The notes beneath the pieces were generated by a model. It searched no databases and was not told the origin of the DNA. It saw only the letters and a list, made by a program, of their open reading frames with translations. A program made the position numbers and the translations under genes. From Euglena gracilis (Eukaryota > Euglenida > Euglenophyceae > Euglenales), in NCBI GenBank assembly GCA_039621445.1, contig CP154956.1, positions 5,702,170-5,766,169 on the forward strand: 64,000 nucleotides of DNA, written 5' to 3'. Shown here piece by piece: positions 1 through 11,040 of the stretch. How positions within the stretch are numbered: the stretch's first letter is position 1; every line of letters begins with the position of its first letter.

Positions 1-751
1 GTTGAAATTGTTGTGAGGCATTGGTTAACCCCATTACATTTACCCTCCATTGGTAAAGACCCTTTGGTGTGAAGGAGCATGTTATAGGCCTACTATCCGG
101 GTGAAGCGGCTGTTGGTGGAAAGCTTGTTTTAAGTCCAAAACGGAGAACATTTGGTTTGCGCCATGCTTCACCAGGATGTCTTCGATTTTCGAAAGAGGG
201 TAGTTGCATCTACGGGATTGGTTGTTGGGTCCCCTCATGTCAACAACCCCCCTCCAAGGAAAATCGGCTGACTTTTTGGGCACGGGGAATGTTTGTGAGA
301 GCCATTCTGAATTTTTTGTTGTGGCTGGCTCGATGAATTTCATATCGATCCAATCTTGAGTGATTTTCTCCAAAGCTTCTTTTCGTTCCCCGTGCATAAA
401 AAATGGTTTTTGTCGGGTGGGCCGCGCTCATTCTTGCAAAGGTATGAATGCATAACCATATGGTCCTCTTACGGGTGGGTCGGGTTGTACCTTGGACCGA
501 AATACGGTTCCATCATACCTTCCAAAAATTTCGTCTCTTAGCTTCCTTATTCTCTCTTCCTCTTCGGATTCCGTTTCATTACTCCCCTCCCCCTCCCTTG
601 CAATGATCATTTTGCGAATAGGTAGGTGGTTTTCATTTGCCATTTCCAAATTCTTGCCCAAAATTTTGAGTGAGCGCTCGTCCAAGGTTTGTCCCCTTTG
701 ATCAAAACCCTCCATCGGAAGTTGGAAACCAAACTTCTCCAAATTTGTCAC
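1..751 (-). pseudogene. Ty3/gypsy reverse transcriptase, N-terminal part, with acidic linker
   Basis: One frame runs from 751 leftward to base 1 and is interrupted only by a TGA at 428-430. The first 107 codons form a charged linker rich in Glu, Arg and Lys. The RT begins after the stop. It shows a PVPKK segment, a VVDMRG strand, the LSKIEDIL helix and FSVLDLKQAFHQQ, in which the Asp of LDL is the first catalytic aspartate of the Ty3 palm. PKGLYQW and a GLTNASQQF end follow. The YxDD motif and RNase H would lie beyond the window. It copies element RNA into cDNA as part of Gag-Pol. The retropepsin lies just upstream in another frame, so a frameshift or recoding separates them. Family assignment is firm; activity is unlikely because of the stop. 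Confidence 0.85.
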
Positions 752-1188
752 CCCCCCTTTTGGGGTAGTGTGTTAGGGACTTTTCCTTGTCGTTTTCTCC
801 TGTGATCTCTCACACCGAACAAAAATGTCAACTCGGGTTCCTCCTCTACCAAAGCACGATGATGTGGAAAAATTCCAATTTTTGTTTGCACAAGCCATGG
901 GTATGACAAAATTGCGTCCACTTTGATATTGGCTTCATAAAATTCCACATCATACTCAAAATCTGTGGGTGGGGTATTATCGTTCACCTCACCTTGCAAT
1001 TTCATATTCACCTTAGTGCACCTCCCCCCACCACTCAAGGCTTGACCATCAGCGGTTTCAAACCTTAAGGGGTGTTCGGCCGAATACATTAGGTGGTCAC
1101 TCACTAAACCTTGCCTTATGAGGTTAGCTTCGACACCGGTGTCCACCAAAATGTCCATATTTTGTTCTTCCCCGTTTCCCAAAAACAA
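748..1188 (-). CDS. Retropepsin-like aspartic protease domain of the Ty3 element
   Basis: This is a 146-codon open stretch. It carries the retropepsin signature DILVDTGVEANLI near residues 12-24 (D-T-G catalytic triad, one half of the homodimeric active site). A C-terminal DAILSYPWL segment, the hydrophobic-G/S-x-x-hydrophobic flap-end typical of retroelement proteases, follows near residue 90. In the family this enzyme cleaves Gag-Pol into mature proteins. The natural entry from upstream seems to need a frame change just before the ATG used here, because a basic Pro/Lys-rich linker (1342-1200) is read in another frame. It sits between the methyltransferase domains and the RT, so processing from one polyprotein is likely. 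It could be enzymatically intact, but the polyprotein around it is broken. Confidence 0.8.
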   Translation of the reverse strand: MFLGNGEEQNMDILVDTGVEANLIRQGLVSDHLMYSAEHPLRFETADGQALSGGGRCTKVNMKLQGEVNDNTPPTDFEYDVEFYEANIKVDAILSYPWLVQTKIGIFPHHRALVEEEPELTFLFGVRDHRRKRQGKVPNTLPQKGG

Positions 1189-1325
1189 CCCTTGTCAGAA
1201 TCAAAAGTTGTCGGTCCTTAGAAAATTTCTCAATTCCTGTTGGTGGGTATCTCTTTTTTATCAGCCGTGATTTCAAACGTACCACCTTTGGTTTCTTGGG
1301 GTTGCTAGTGTTGGCGGGGGGCTTA

Positions 1326-1700
1326 TTACCCTCTATCAACAAGGCCCAAACTCCTCACCTCACCCCCCCCCTTTGTTTTCCCATCGACCTCAAAAAGCTT
1401 GGTTCCGGGTGGAAAATACAACTTTTTTGCTGCCTTCCGAACAAGTTCTCTCACCCAACCTCTGTTCCAATCGGGTAAAATGCAAATGGCATCACATGGG
1501 TCCTTTTGCAAATTTCTTTGCCACCTTTGGCCACAATGACCAGGGAGGGTTCAACCAAACCGTGCCCCCCCCACCCTCCCCATGGTACCGCCAAAGCATT
1601 TTCCTTCTCGGTCAAATATGACGTGCACTGAGAATTTTGGGAAGAAGCAAAACAATCCACCTCGGCCCTCCTTTGAAAATTCTCCTCAATCATTTGCACA
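1326..1700 (-). pseudogene. NPPW-type (Dam-like) DNA methyltransferase domain in Ty3 pol
   Basis: Three short frames together show one domain. It starts with VDCFASSQNSQC, continues with YLTEKENALAVPW, then VWLNPPWSLWP, then ICILPDWNRGWVREL and YFPPGTKLFEVDGK. The DxFAS start, the NPPW box and the LPDW segment match the module that follows RNase H in DIRS-type retroelements, which has been compared with phage N6-adenine (Dam) methylases. NPPW takes the place of the DPPY-type catalytic motif. Here it lies before the protease and RT, not after RNase H. Frame changes occur at about 1555-1565, within a G run, and near 1500. DNA methylation is the family expectation; no activity can be shown for this copy. 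Confidence 0.72.
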
Positions 1701-2721
1701 AATGAATTTCGAACGGCATAGTCCTCACGTTTGAGGGAAATTTCTCCTCCTTAAAATTAAGGGCCGAAAGAAGGTACTCGACCAACTTCTCAGGTACTCT
1801 CCATTTTTGTTGAGTGCTCACCCTCATTCCGTTTCCTCCCAATTGTTCTTTGTGAACCAACCCACCCCCCTCACTCACAATTAAATGGGGGCACGTTTTC
1901 CCATCACAAAGTTTGTCCTTCAAACTCAACAAATTTTGACTCCCCCAAATACGAGTGGGTTTTTGATATCCCCAGTCTGAAAATTAACAATAATCCACAT
2001 CAATGAAATCCAAATTTTGCACACAATGCCTTTTTGGCAAAAGTCCCGTTCGGGGATTTTCAATCCACCACAATTTTGGCTGAAAATACTCCACAATTTC
2101 CAAAGTTTTTGTCACAAGTTGGTCTGCCCATTCCAAATTTCTTTCTCCCACCGTCTTAGCACGGCTATACTCCGTGCAAGGCACACTTGCCGTTATGACT
2201 TGAAAATATCCACGGGGGTATTTTCAATAATTCCACTCCAGAATATCCGCAACGTGGGTTGGGCGAAATTTTGGGTTCACATCCAAGGATACCACTTGGT
2301 ACCCGTTTTCCTCCAAACACCTCCCAACGGACCCTTTTCCCGAAAACAAATACAATGCCTTGGGAACTTTCCAACTTCCCACACCTTTGATGGATGCTCT
2401 TTCGCTCAAACAACCATAATAATTGTTGAACCTGGGCCGTGCACTCTCCTGGCTTGCACACCTGGTCCACGGTTTGCCCTTCCTCGACACGGGCTGCCAT
2501 TGGCAACTCAAAGCCTCAAGGCTCAAGGCCACTTGTCTTCTCGAGTTGGCTGTCGAGGATGAACTCATTGAAAACATTGAATTGGCACTGTTGCTCGTCT
2601 TCGATATTGCACACTCTTCATTGACTGATTTCGAACCTGAGGTGAAGGGATTGGAAGACAAAGACACACATTCTCCACCACGGTAATGTTCTCCATGTGA
2701 AGATGTGGTTGTGTTATGCAA
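1690..2721 (-). pseudogene. Cytosine-C5 DNA methyltransferase-like domain captured in the Ty3 polyprotein
   Basis: One frame from 2721 to 1690 holds a Ser-rich linker (about 115 codons) and then a compact methyltransferase of about 210 residues. Motif I is LYLFSGKGSVGRCL, followed by a VVSLDVN strand for cofactor binding. Motif IV is VPCTEYSRAK, with the catalytic Pro-Cys. Motif VI is IENPRTGLL (ENP instead of the usual ENV). A late motif, WGYQKPTRIWG, corresponds to the QFG-PTRR region. The domain resembles short C5-type methylases of phages and large viruses more than eukaryotic DNMTs. Two stops break it without a frame change: TGA at 2224-2226 and TAA at 1984-1986. The second stop stands where Gln would fit. 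In life it would methylate cytosine in DNA using S-adenosylmethionine; what it did for the element is unknown. Confidence 0.82.
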
Positions 2722-4435
2722 AATACTTTGGGGTTTTCGATGCCCGAGGATGTAAACCCCTCAAAAACATGACCCCGGTGTCCCTAATGACGAATAGGGT
2801 GGGCCACCGTTGGCGTTGGGTTATTGTTATTGCCCTTCCCCCCTTTGGCACTGAAATTCTGGTCAAATCCTTTGCCCCTCCCCCTTCCCTTACCACCCTT
2901 GCCCTTGTACCCCTGTTGACCAGTCCCATACCATTGGAATTATTTGCCCCATACCCCTGGGAATTATTCCCCCCTTTCCATTGGCTGCCCTTGCCATACG
3001 GCTGAAAATTGTTTCTGTTCCACGGGGCTTGTCAAGCAACATACGGCATTGTTGGTTGTGAGGGTGGTGGGATCCATTGTGCCCCTCCCCCACCACCGGT
3101 CTGTGCACATTGGGTGGGTTCTCCACCGTTGAAAGCCTTGAAGAATTGCTTGATGGCTGCACATTTGAAAATGAAACCGCAACAGATTGATCAGGTTTTG
3201 CTGTTTCGCTGATTTGTGATTTGCTTCTGGCTGGGGGAGGTGTCGTTACCCTACCCGGGGTTGACCCAGGTGAACTCTTCCGACTCCCCGATTGCCTCCC
3301 TCCTCGATTTTCAGCACCCACCGATCTTGAACGCCTGAACCCTTGATAGCCTGGGGATGAAACAGAACTTTGTAAGGCGTCATGCTTGTTTCTGAGTGTC
3401 ACCTTTGCTTTCACGAGGTTGAAAATATCCTCGGTGGTCAAAATTGGTTCAATTTCCTGAACCTGAAACAAAACTTTTGAAGCGTCAAACTCTTTTCCAT
3501 GAAAACTCTTGACTTTTTCATAGGCAGAGGTGTCAGGGAAAATGATTTCAAATTCCCCCTCGTGAATTTCCGACACTTTTGTGGGTCTTTTCCCAAGTAT
3601 TCTCCCCAAGCTTTCCGAAACCATTTTCTGAATTCCTATTCCCTGGCACCTTTAGGCGTAAAGCTGGCTGATTATTCAGCCTCCTTTCCTTCTCATCTGA
3701 AACCCATTTTAGGATGAATGAGGGAAGTTTCTGCAACAGAAGCCGTTTTGCTTCCCCCTCCCCGGCATCCTTAACCTTGCACTTGGCCATCTTAAAATTT
3801 GCCTGAAATTGAAGCCAGTGCTCAAGGGCTACTTTGCCCATATTAAAAAGGCTCACCTGCTGCCAAATTTGCCTTGCCCCAGATTCCTGATTCTGCGAAA
3901 ATGTCATTTCCAGGTGACCCCTCCCGGCATTAAAATTGATCCCCCCTTCCTTGAGATGGAGCTTCGGAATTTTTTTGCTCGTTTCGTCAAGACAATCCTC
4001 CAACAGAGCAACTTTCAAATCTTCACTCACTTCCACCCCTGCAGAATTCAGTTTCCGTGAAAAGGCTTGCCAATCCTCAGAAAATTGCTGCCAATCTTGA
4101 GATTTCCCTGAAAGTTTTGGTGCAGTCAAATTTCTCAACACATGCTGCACCGCTGGGTTAGCAACACTTATGACTGGGGGTCGCTGGGGTGCCCCCCCAA
4201 TGGCACAAACGCCACTGACCTGATTAATTGCAAATGCACCCCCCTGTGAACTACTTGATGGTGTACACCCGCCCAGATCAACATCCCAGATTTCACATGG
4301 CATCATTGGGGTTACCCCCTTAATTTCGAAAATCCCAGATGACTGAGCCGGTGACACCCCCTTAATGCCAAAAATCCCAGAATTCGGCTGATTTTTCTGC
4401 CTTGGGCTGGACCACTTCAGGTGCCTTGTGGTCAA
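2722..4435 (-). pseudogene. gag: Gag capsid-like region of the first Ty3 element
   Basis: Two overlapping minus-strand frames (4435-3548 and 3624-2890) read as a Gag. The first contains APKLSGKSQDWQQFSEDW near its middle, a pattern common in retrotransposon capsid proteins (W-x-x-F-x-x-D-W). It is followed by helical segments with EDLKVALLEDCL and a Trp-rich QIWQQVSLFN. The second frame continues with a helical segment (TTEDIFNLVKAKVTL) and then a Ser/Pro/Arg-rich tail that could bind nucleic acid. No CCHC zinc knuckle was seen. The two frames overlap at 3548-3624, so one frameshift separates them, and another lies before the methyltransferase linker at 2721. It forms the particle shell in this family. 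Confidence 0.65.
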
Positions 4436-6666
4436 TTTGCTGTGTTTTTTCGGCTGAAATTTCCTGAACCCTCCCCTCCATGAAATCCAAACGAGTCTTC
4501 AAAGTTTGACACAGTTTTTGCAAACCCTCCGGTTGACTCTTTTCACGCTGAAAATCTGTCTGCATGTTCATCAAAACTGTGAAAAATTGCTGTTTCACTC
4601 AATTTTCAATGTCAGTTTGCAATTTTTCAAAGTGTTCTTCCTTTTGGTTTTGCCTCAGCTTTTCATCCATCATTTGCGCCATCATAATTTCCATCATTTT
4701 TCTGACCTGGGTTGCCATTTCCCTTCGAATTTCCAGTTGAATTGCTGCTTCTGGTTTTCCCAGCATTTCAACCACCTTATCCCAAGGCACCTCCTGGCTT
4801 CCCAGAAATTTCTCAATTGCTGTGATCCTGCCCCCCAGAGCTTTGCTCTCATTTTTAATTGCTTCAAATCGCTGCTGAATTTCCTGGGTTAAGGTTCCAA
4901 AACTTTATTTTGATTACTCCCCCACCATTTTCAGCCCGACATCGATTTCAGCAAATTTTCTGTCCACCCCAGAGCATAGCTCACGATTTGCTTGTCGAAT
5001 TGCCAAAATTTCTGTCTGAAAATCTGACTTTATTCCCTCGACAGAATGTAAACAAATTCCAACTTGCTCGAACAACCCATCTGGTGCAAACAATTTGTTT
5101 TGTACATTGTTTCCACGGCTTTTAAGTTGTGCCAGCTCGCTACCCAGAGAATCTCGTAACTTTTCTCAAAATCATGAAATTTTCCTTCGATCTGCCTTTG
5201 AACTTCAATCCCCAAAAGTTGTTTGTGGCAGTTTGCAATGTTTTCAACTGCACTCCCCCCCTCTTGGCACCGTAAAATAAATTGGCTGACTGATTGTTGA
5301 ATTTGCTCCTGACGTTTTTGCATTTCTTGCTCAAACTGGCTGCACATTTCAGCCGTTCGTTTCTCCAAATTTTCATGGATCAATTGCAAACGTTCTGCCT
5401 GTGCTCTGGCATTTTTATCAGCCAAATTCTTCTCAACATTTCCAGCCGATTTTCAATTACGACCTGGGGTGGAATTATGCTTTCCCTTATACTTCGGCTC
5501 AATTCCTGCAAATGACAACCTACCCCATATGCCCATTGGTCCCATGAGTCAAAATTATCACCCCCCATCTTCTGACAATTTGATTCGGGGGGCTGTGGTC
5601 CAACAATAGGGGGCTGAAAAACAGGCAATTCTGGTTCCATTTCCTCATCCCCCCTGATTTCCATGTTAGACCCTGCTTGATTTAACAGCCGGGCTGGCCG
5701 TCCTACGGCCAGATTGGAAGATTCAGTCATTAAAACTGCTGACGTTAAATTTTCAGGGGCCGGCTGTGTAGAAATTAACACCCCCTCGCTGGCTGTTAAT
5801 CCACGGTTAACTGAAAATTTGTCCTCCAACAAAAGTACAGGTTCACCCCTTTCAATTTGTGGGAGATGTGTCCCAAATTCTGGGCACTTATTTCTAAACT
5901 GGCTGTCCAGCTGGTGGGTTTTCACCAGAAAACTGAAATTCGAAGAAACATCTGGCAGATTTTGCTCCAAACCCTGATTTCTGGGTGGTACCCAACCTGC
6001 ACCAATCAAAAAATCCTCCACTTCTCTCAACCGATCTGGGTTTTGCGCACCCTCCCCCTCCGTTTCACAGTCACTTTGATACGACGGGGGGGATTCTGCC
6101 CACTGAACCAGCTGATTTTCCCCTTCTGGCTGTGAATTTTCCCCTTGTGCGGTTATCATCCTTACGGGGACTGAGTTTACAGGGCTAACACTGATTTTTC
6201 AGACGAGAAATCTGAATTATCATCTGAGGCAACCTGTGATTGTGTGTTGAATGACTGGGAGCTGGGGATTGAATTGAATTGAGATTGCTTTGAGATTGAA
6301 GACTGGCTGGCAGACCCTGCAGAAAAACCTGAATTCTTCCATTCACCCAGCCAAATAACTGATTGGAATAACCCCTCAGATTCCACAGATTCTGCAGTTC
6401 TGGCATTTTGATTTCGGGGCTGCTCTCCGAAAAAACTGGTGGCTGACCTGAAAAAATCTGTGATTCCACATTCACAGACTCAGCAAATTTTTGGACTCTG
6501 AAAACTCTGTGACCGTGTCAAACTTTTCAGCAAGATTTCTGCTGGCTGTACCAGCAAATTCGTCCATGTTTTCTGGGCTGAAAAAAGTTTTGTCGACAGG
6601 GCTGGCAAAAAAATCTCTGCTTGTCATGTTCAGGGAATTCGAAGTCAGTGAATACTCCTCTGCCAA
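4362..6666 (-). pseudogene. gag: N-terminal coiled-coil Gag region of the first Ty3 element
   Basis: Several minus-strand pieces in changing frames (6666-6472, 6159-5380, 5425-5030, 4790-4599, 4598-4362) share one character: Glu, Gln and Lys-rich heptad-like helices alternating with Pro/Ser/Asn-rich linkers. EQEMQKRQEQIQQSVSQF and REMATQVRKMMEIMMAQ are good coiled-coil candidates. The order is the same as in the other two Gags of this window, where a long coiled-coil part precedes the capsid-like part. I do not recognise specific motifs, and the assignment rests on position, strand and composition. The first ATG is uncertain; MAEEYSLTSN at 6666 is one possibility. Confidence 0.5.
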
Positions 6667-7513
6667 TCATGTTCAGGGGCTTTGGTTTGTCATCAACTGA
6701 AACCAAAAATTCTTCACTGACAGAGTCAGTGAAGCAACCTCTGCGTACCATGTTCATACCCGGCGCCCCCCCTGCGAGCGTCGGACCCGAGACCCCAGCC
6801 CCCCGGCCAGCTGCCTCTTCCCCGACACCCACCCTTGGGGCTGCCGTTCCCTGGCACGGGGCCATTTTTTTTTTGGGTGGTGGAGGGCTCAGGCCACCCC
6901 CCGTTTCGCCCACTGGTTGACCCCCCGACCAGAGGGGTGTGCGTAGGATCGAATTTGCTTTTTCCCTGAAAACTTGCACAAAGACAAAATTCCGTTTAAT
7001 TGAAAATGTTGTCCCAAATGTCTTTCCCCACGAGACCATTTCACCCACCGTTTCTTCAAGTATGCAAAGACACTGGAAATGGTCAGGGTGTGTGCTTTGG
7101 TGCAATGGATGGTGGTAAAAGGCAACAGAAACACGCGCACACCGTGAAAGTGGGAAGAGGGACCTGAAATTGACAATTCTTCCAAACAATGCAACTTGTC
7201 CTGAATTCAATTCTCCAAATCAATCTTTGATTGTCAGCCAAATGGAAAAAAACCACAAAGTTCTGCGGAAGCAAATTGGGTGAAATTAGAACCTCAAATT
7301 AGGCTTTTCCTATTGATTGCGCGTCCTTGCGCGGAATGAAAATTCTGTGTTTTCAAAAGCTTCCGCCTTACCATTTTTGACTGTCGGACGCCCCCGACAG
7401 TCGACAGCGCGGATAGCGCGTTTTTTGTATCTCCCCTTGGGGAGTTTGTATGTTTACCGTATCCCAGTCGGGATTTTGGAGAAGAAGTCTTTTGTAGGGC
7501 ACTTACCGTACCG
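6667..7513. other. Junction between two minus-strand elements, no recognised gene
   Basis: Between the first Ty3 element and the next Gag lies about 0.85 kb without a recognisable domain. Minus-strand frames at 7210-6527 and 7194-6889 are open, but part of their peptide is Pro/Gly-rich translation of C/G tracts (6760-6905). The segment at 7317-7513 directly downstream of the second Gag reads as a basic peptide in the minus direction and may be its decayed continuation. No LTR was seen, so one or both elements are truncated here. Confidence 0.5.
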
Positions 7514-8579
7514 CTAGGGAGACGGGTTGTGGGTGTAAGCCGATTGTATCTGTCCCAAAAGTTGTGAGAGTTTCATTTGTTTGGAAACATAGTTCCATCG
7601 TTGTTTAAGTGTGAGTTTGTTGTCCGCGAGTTCCTTGCGGTGAATGTCCTTGATAATTGTAGGAATGAAATGGATGAGAACCGCATCGGATTGTTCTTTC
7701 ATTTGGTTCTCTCCCAGTTCATCAACCTCAGAGGCCAATGCCAACCATTTAGAATACCACAGGTCGATTGACTTCCATTTTCGGTCAGTTGGTGCGAATT
7801 TCTGCGATTTTTTCTCCAGCGTAATTCGCGAAATTAGGCTTGAACAGGTTGAGGCATATTGTTCAACCAGTTCATCAAAAGTAATCCGATTCCGGATCAC
7901 AAGTTGTCGGGCGCGATCTTTTTCTTCCTTTGGGAAGGCAATCAATGAAGTCCATTTTGATTACCTCGGGGTTCCCGTCTTGGGTTGGACCCTTCAAGTC
8001 CCAGTAGTATGTCCATTCGCGCCAAAATTGTTTCCAAGTTGTGGGATCTCCGTCCCATTGTGGCTTTACCTTGTTGGCAATTGTAATGGTACCTTTGAAA
8101 TCGCGTTGTGGACCGCAATTTCTTTCTTGATTGTTATTGCAGGGTGGTTGTGGTTGGATGCGCGAATGCGCATCCAGAATGGTACTCATGGTACCATAGG
8201 TACCATGGGTATTTGGTACATCGCAGTTCCGCGAATTGTATGGTTGTGTTTCGCGATTCCGCGATTCAGATTGTAAAGGGTCGCGATTCCGCTATTCAGG
8301 GTGTGGTAACATACCAGGGGGGTAGGAATCCCGTTGTTCACCCGCAAATCGGGGAACCGCGGTAAATTCCGTGTTTCGCATTCGCGATCCATGGCCAATA
8401 CCTGGGGTAGGGGTATGGCTCATACCGCGAATCAGTCCCAATTCGCGAATTTCTTGTTGTAAAACCGGAGGATTCGCGGTATTTGTGGAAAAAACTGGTT
8501 ATTCATCCGAAGATTCACCCTTAGGGGGGGGGATATTAAGTTGTGTTATAAACGGGCGATTGTAATCGCGATTGTAGGC

Positions 8580-8740
8580 AAGTTCATGATCATGTGCATC
8601 CGTGGATGCTTGTAGGGCATGCGCATCTAAAGATGCTTGTAAGGGTGCGCATACTGCGCTTATGGAAGGATTGGCATCCAACGAATCGTGAATTGGATGC
8701 ACAAAGTCGCGAGTTGGATGTCGGGCATCCGAAGATGCTT
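8580..8740. repeat. Cluster of short perfect hairpins inside Gag A
   Basis: Within 160 bp there are three hairpins with the same GCATC/GATGC stem but different loops: 8596-8609 (loop CGTG), 8623-8636 (loop TAAA) and 8725-8738 (loop CGAA). A 10-bp perfect palindrome CATGATCATG lies at 8585-8594. They lie within reading frame of the decayed Gag. Similar short hairpins occur along this Gag and in the related element at 20849-29146. Confidence 0.75.
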
Positions 8741-11040
8741 CGGTTGATGCGTGAGAAGCGCGTTGTGAGCTGGAAGTTGCATTTTAGCCACCGAAAACAC
8801 GGTTTTCAGGGGCAAAGTGAGGGGGTTGCGGTATTTTGCATGAATCTCATCCAAACTCAACGCAAAATCTTGGATACTTTGTTCCAACGAACCAACCACT
8901 TGGAAAAGGTCTGAAATTCGTTCAACATGCAAACGCTTAATACGTTTGCGGTATGAGGGTAATTCATCCAAAAGTGGTAATTTGTCAACAGTGGAGTCAA
9001 ATCCGCTGAAAGCTTTGGAAAAGTGGTGTCCAAGAATTGGACCCGCTTAACCAAAGTTTCCATTGCGGTTGTAAGGGTGTTCAACCGATTCTCGGTTTGT
9101 GGGGTTGTGGTACCCAACGTGGGTTGGAGTACCCCTACCGCATTTTCAGCGGTTTTGTCATCCATCATTGTAGAAAGTCGGTTCTCCAACACCGAAATTT
9201 GTTGTTTTAGTGTGAGAACTTGTAGGGGGACCGAATTTTCGGTCCTCATCAAGGTTTCACAAAATTCTTGTAAGTTTTCCTGATTTTTCGCAAGCATTTG
9301 GTCGTAAAATGTGCGAAAATCAAGGGGTAGTTCGACTTCGCGAACCGTTTGTCCATCCTAGGATGGTTGGAGTCCGGAGACCCTTGTAGAAAGTGTTTGT
9401 ACGCGTTTTTGTAAATGGGAAGTGGTGGGTTGTAAGGTTTTGTGTTGGGTATTCAAATCCGCTAGTGCGGTTTCAATGCCGGTGATATCCGGAATTGAGT
9501 TTTGAATACCGTTGCACCCTTTGTGCAAATCCGCAAACGCGGATTCGATTTTGTTCACATCCGCTTGTAACTGATTTTGCAAATCGGTTACAGTGGATCG
9601 TAATGCTCCCATACTGGATTTTTTGTGGAAGGTTCCGCAAAGCGGCGTTGTAAGTCCCCAATTGCGATTTGTAGTCCAGAAACATCCGCAAAAGCGGTTT
9701 TCAGGTCTGCAACCGCAAACGCAATTTGGAGGTCCGCATTCGCGGTTTGGATGGTAGTTATGACCGTTTATCGGTCTTGGAGTTCCACATTCGTGGTTTG
9801 TAAGCTAAGAATCACCGCATCACGGGATTGGAGTTCCGCCGTAGCGTTTTGTAGCGCATTGGAAGCAGTTTCAAGTTTTTGTATGTCGTTTTGCCACTTA
9901 TCATGGAGGAAATCCTGCCGACGCACGATTTCCGCCACGTGAGTGTGCAATGTGGTCAAAGTGTTGGAAACTTCACCGCATTTGCAGGAAGTTTGTTCCA
10001 AACGAACAATCCGCTCTTCCAGCAGTTGAGCAAAAGCTTTTTGTACATAGTTTTTGCGTATTTGTGCAAAATTTTGATGAAAACTCGCGTTTTCATCACC
10101 CAAACGCAAAATGCGTTCTTGGGACTGCTGTACAACATTGGACAAAGTTGAAAAGTGCTCATATGAGACATATGAGCCAAGTTCTGCACCCGTAGGCGCT
10201 TTATCCCGTTCTTGCAACCGGGACTGCATTTCTTGCATTGTATAAGAAAAATTTTACAGTTGTGTGAACATTTGTTGTAGATTTTGTTGTAAATGTGAAA
10301 ATTTTGCATTATTCCGCGATTCCGCGGTGTGGAGGGTCTCTTGTACCTGTTGGACGTTTTGTACCAAGGTGTTGCGCAAAAATGCGTCGAAACCTTGGTG
10401 GAGATTCTGAAGGTCCGTTGTAGTGGAGTTAAAATTCTTTTGGCAAAATTGTCCAAATTCTTGGATGTAATGCCAAAGGAAGTCCAGCTTGCCGATAACA
10501 GCCTTGTGACTGTCTTCATCAAATTGTAGGACTTGGTTCAGTGTTTTAGCGCAATTTTGGACACATGATTCGATGTGTCGAAATTGCTGTTGTAGTGGAT
10601 GGTTCTCCGGTAAATTTGCGACTACGCGCTCTACGGTATTACTGGAGAACGAATCCCGGTCTTCCTCGGGGTCATTGTCTATAGGAACAATGACATCAGC
10701 AGTGTCCGGGACCACCAACCGCATTTCAGCGGACCAAGGTAGAGCTGGGATTTCTCCCAATTGTGGAGGGGGGGGCAAGTCCCGAATGGGGCTTACCGGT
10801 GGTAGGGCCGGGGGGGGGGGTTGGAAAAAACAAGGTGTTTCCAACCCGTCCTCGTAATGGGGGGGCTCTGTTGGCAATTGGGTGCGAAAAGGCACTAATT
10901 GCCAGTCCCGTTCGGGTATTCTGCCCACTTGTGAGTCAGACTCCGCAGAAGCGGAGGGGGTCCGTAGACCCATTGTAGGGTTATGTTGCACCGCAAATGC
11001 GGCTGTTTTACCGGGGGGTCCGCGAATGCGGGTTGGGTCC

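Larger units (their letters stand above)
1..6700 (-). mobile_element. Ty3/gypsy-type retrotransposon with two methyltransferase domains, truncated by window edge
   Basis: On the minus strand the order is coiled-coil Gag, capsid-like Gag, a cytosine-C5 methyltransferase-like domain, an NPPW-type methyltransferase-like domain, retropepsin and the start of a Ty3-type RT. The rest of pol (RT palm with YxDD, RNase H, integrase) and the 3' LTR would lie to the left of the window. No LTR or primer-binding site was recognised near 6700, where the oldest Gag fragment ends. At least three in-frame stops and several frameshifts show that it is decayed, although the protein motifs are still very clear. 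Confidence 0.8.

Noticed and set aside
1984-1986. Ciliate-type genetic code with TAA as Gln
   Set aside because: A TGA also interrupts the same domain, the surrounding element is decayed, and the intact Gag at 25022-28468 ends normally. One suggestive codon is not enough.
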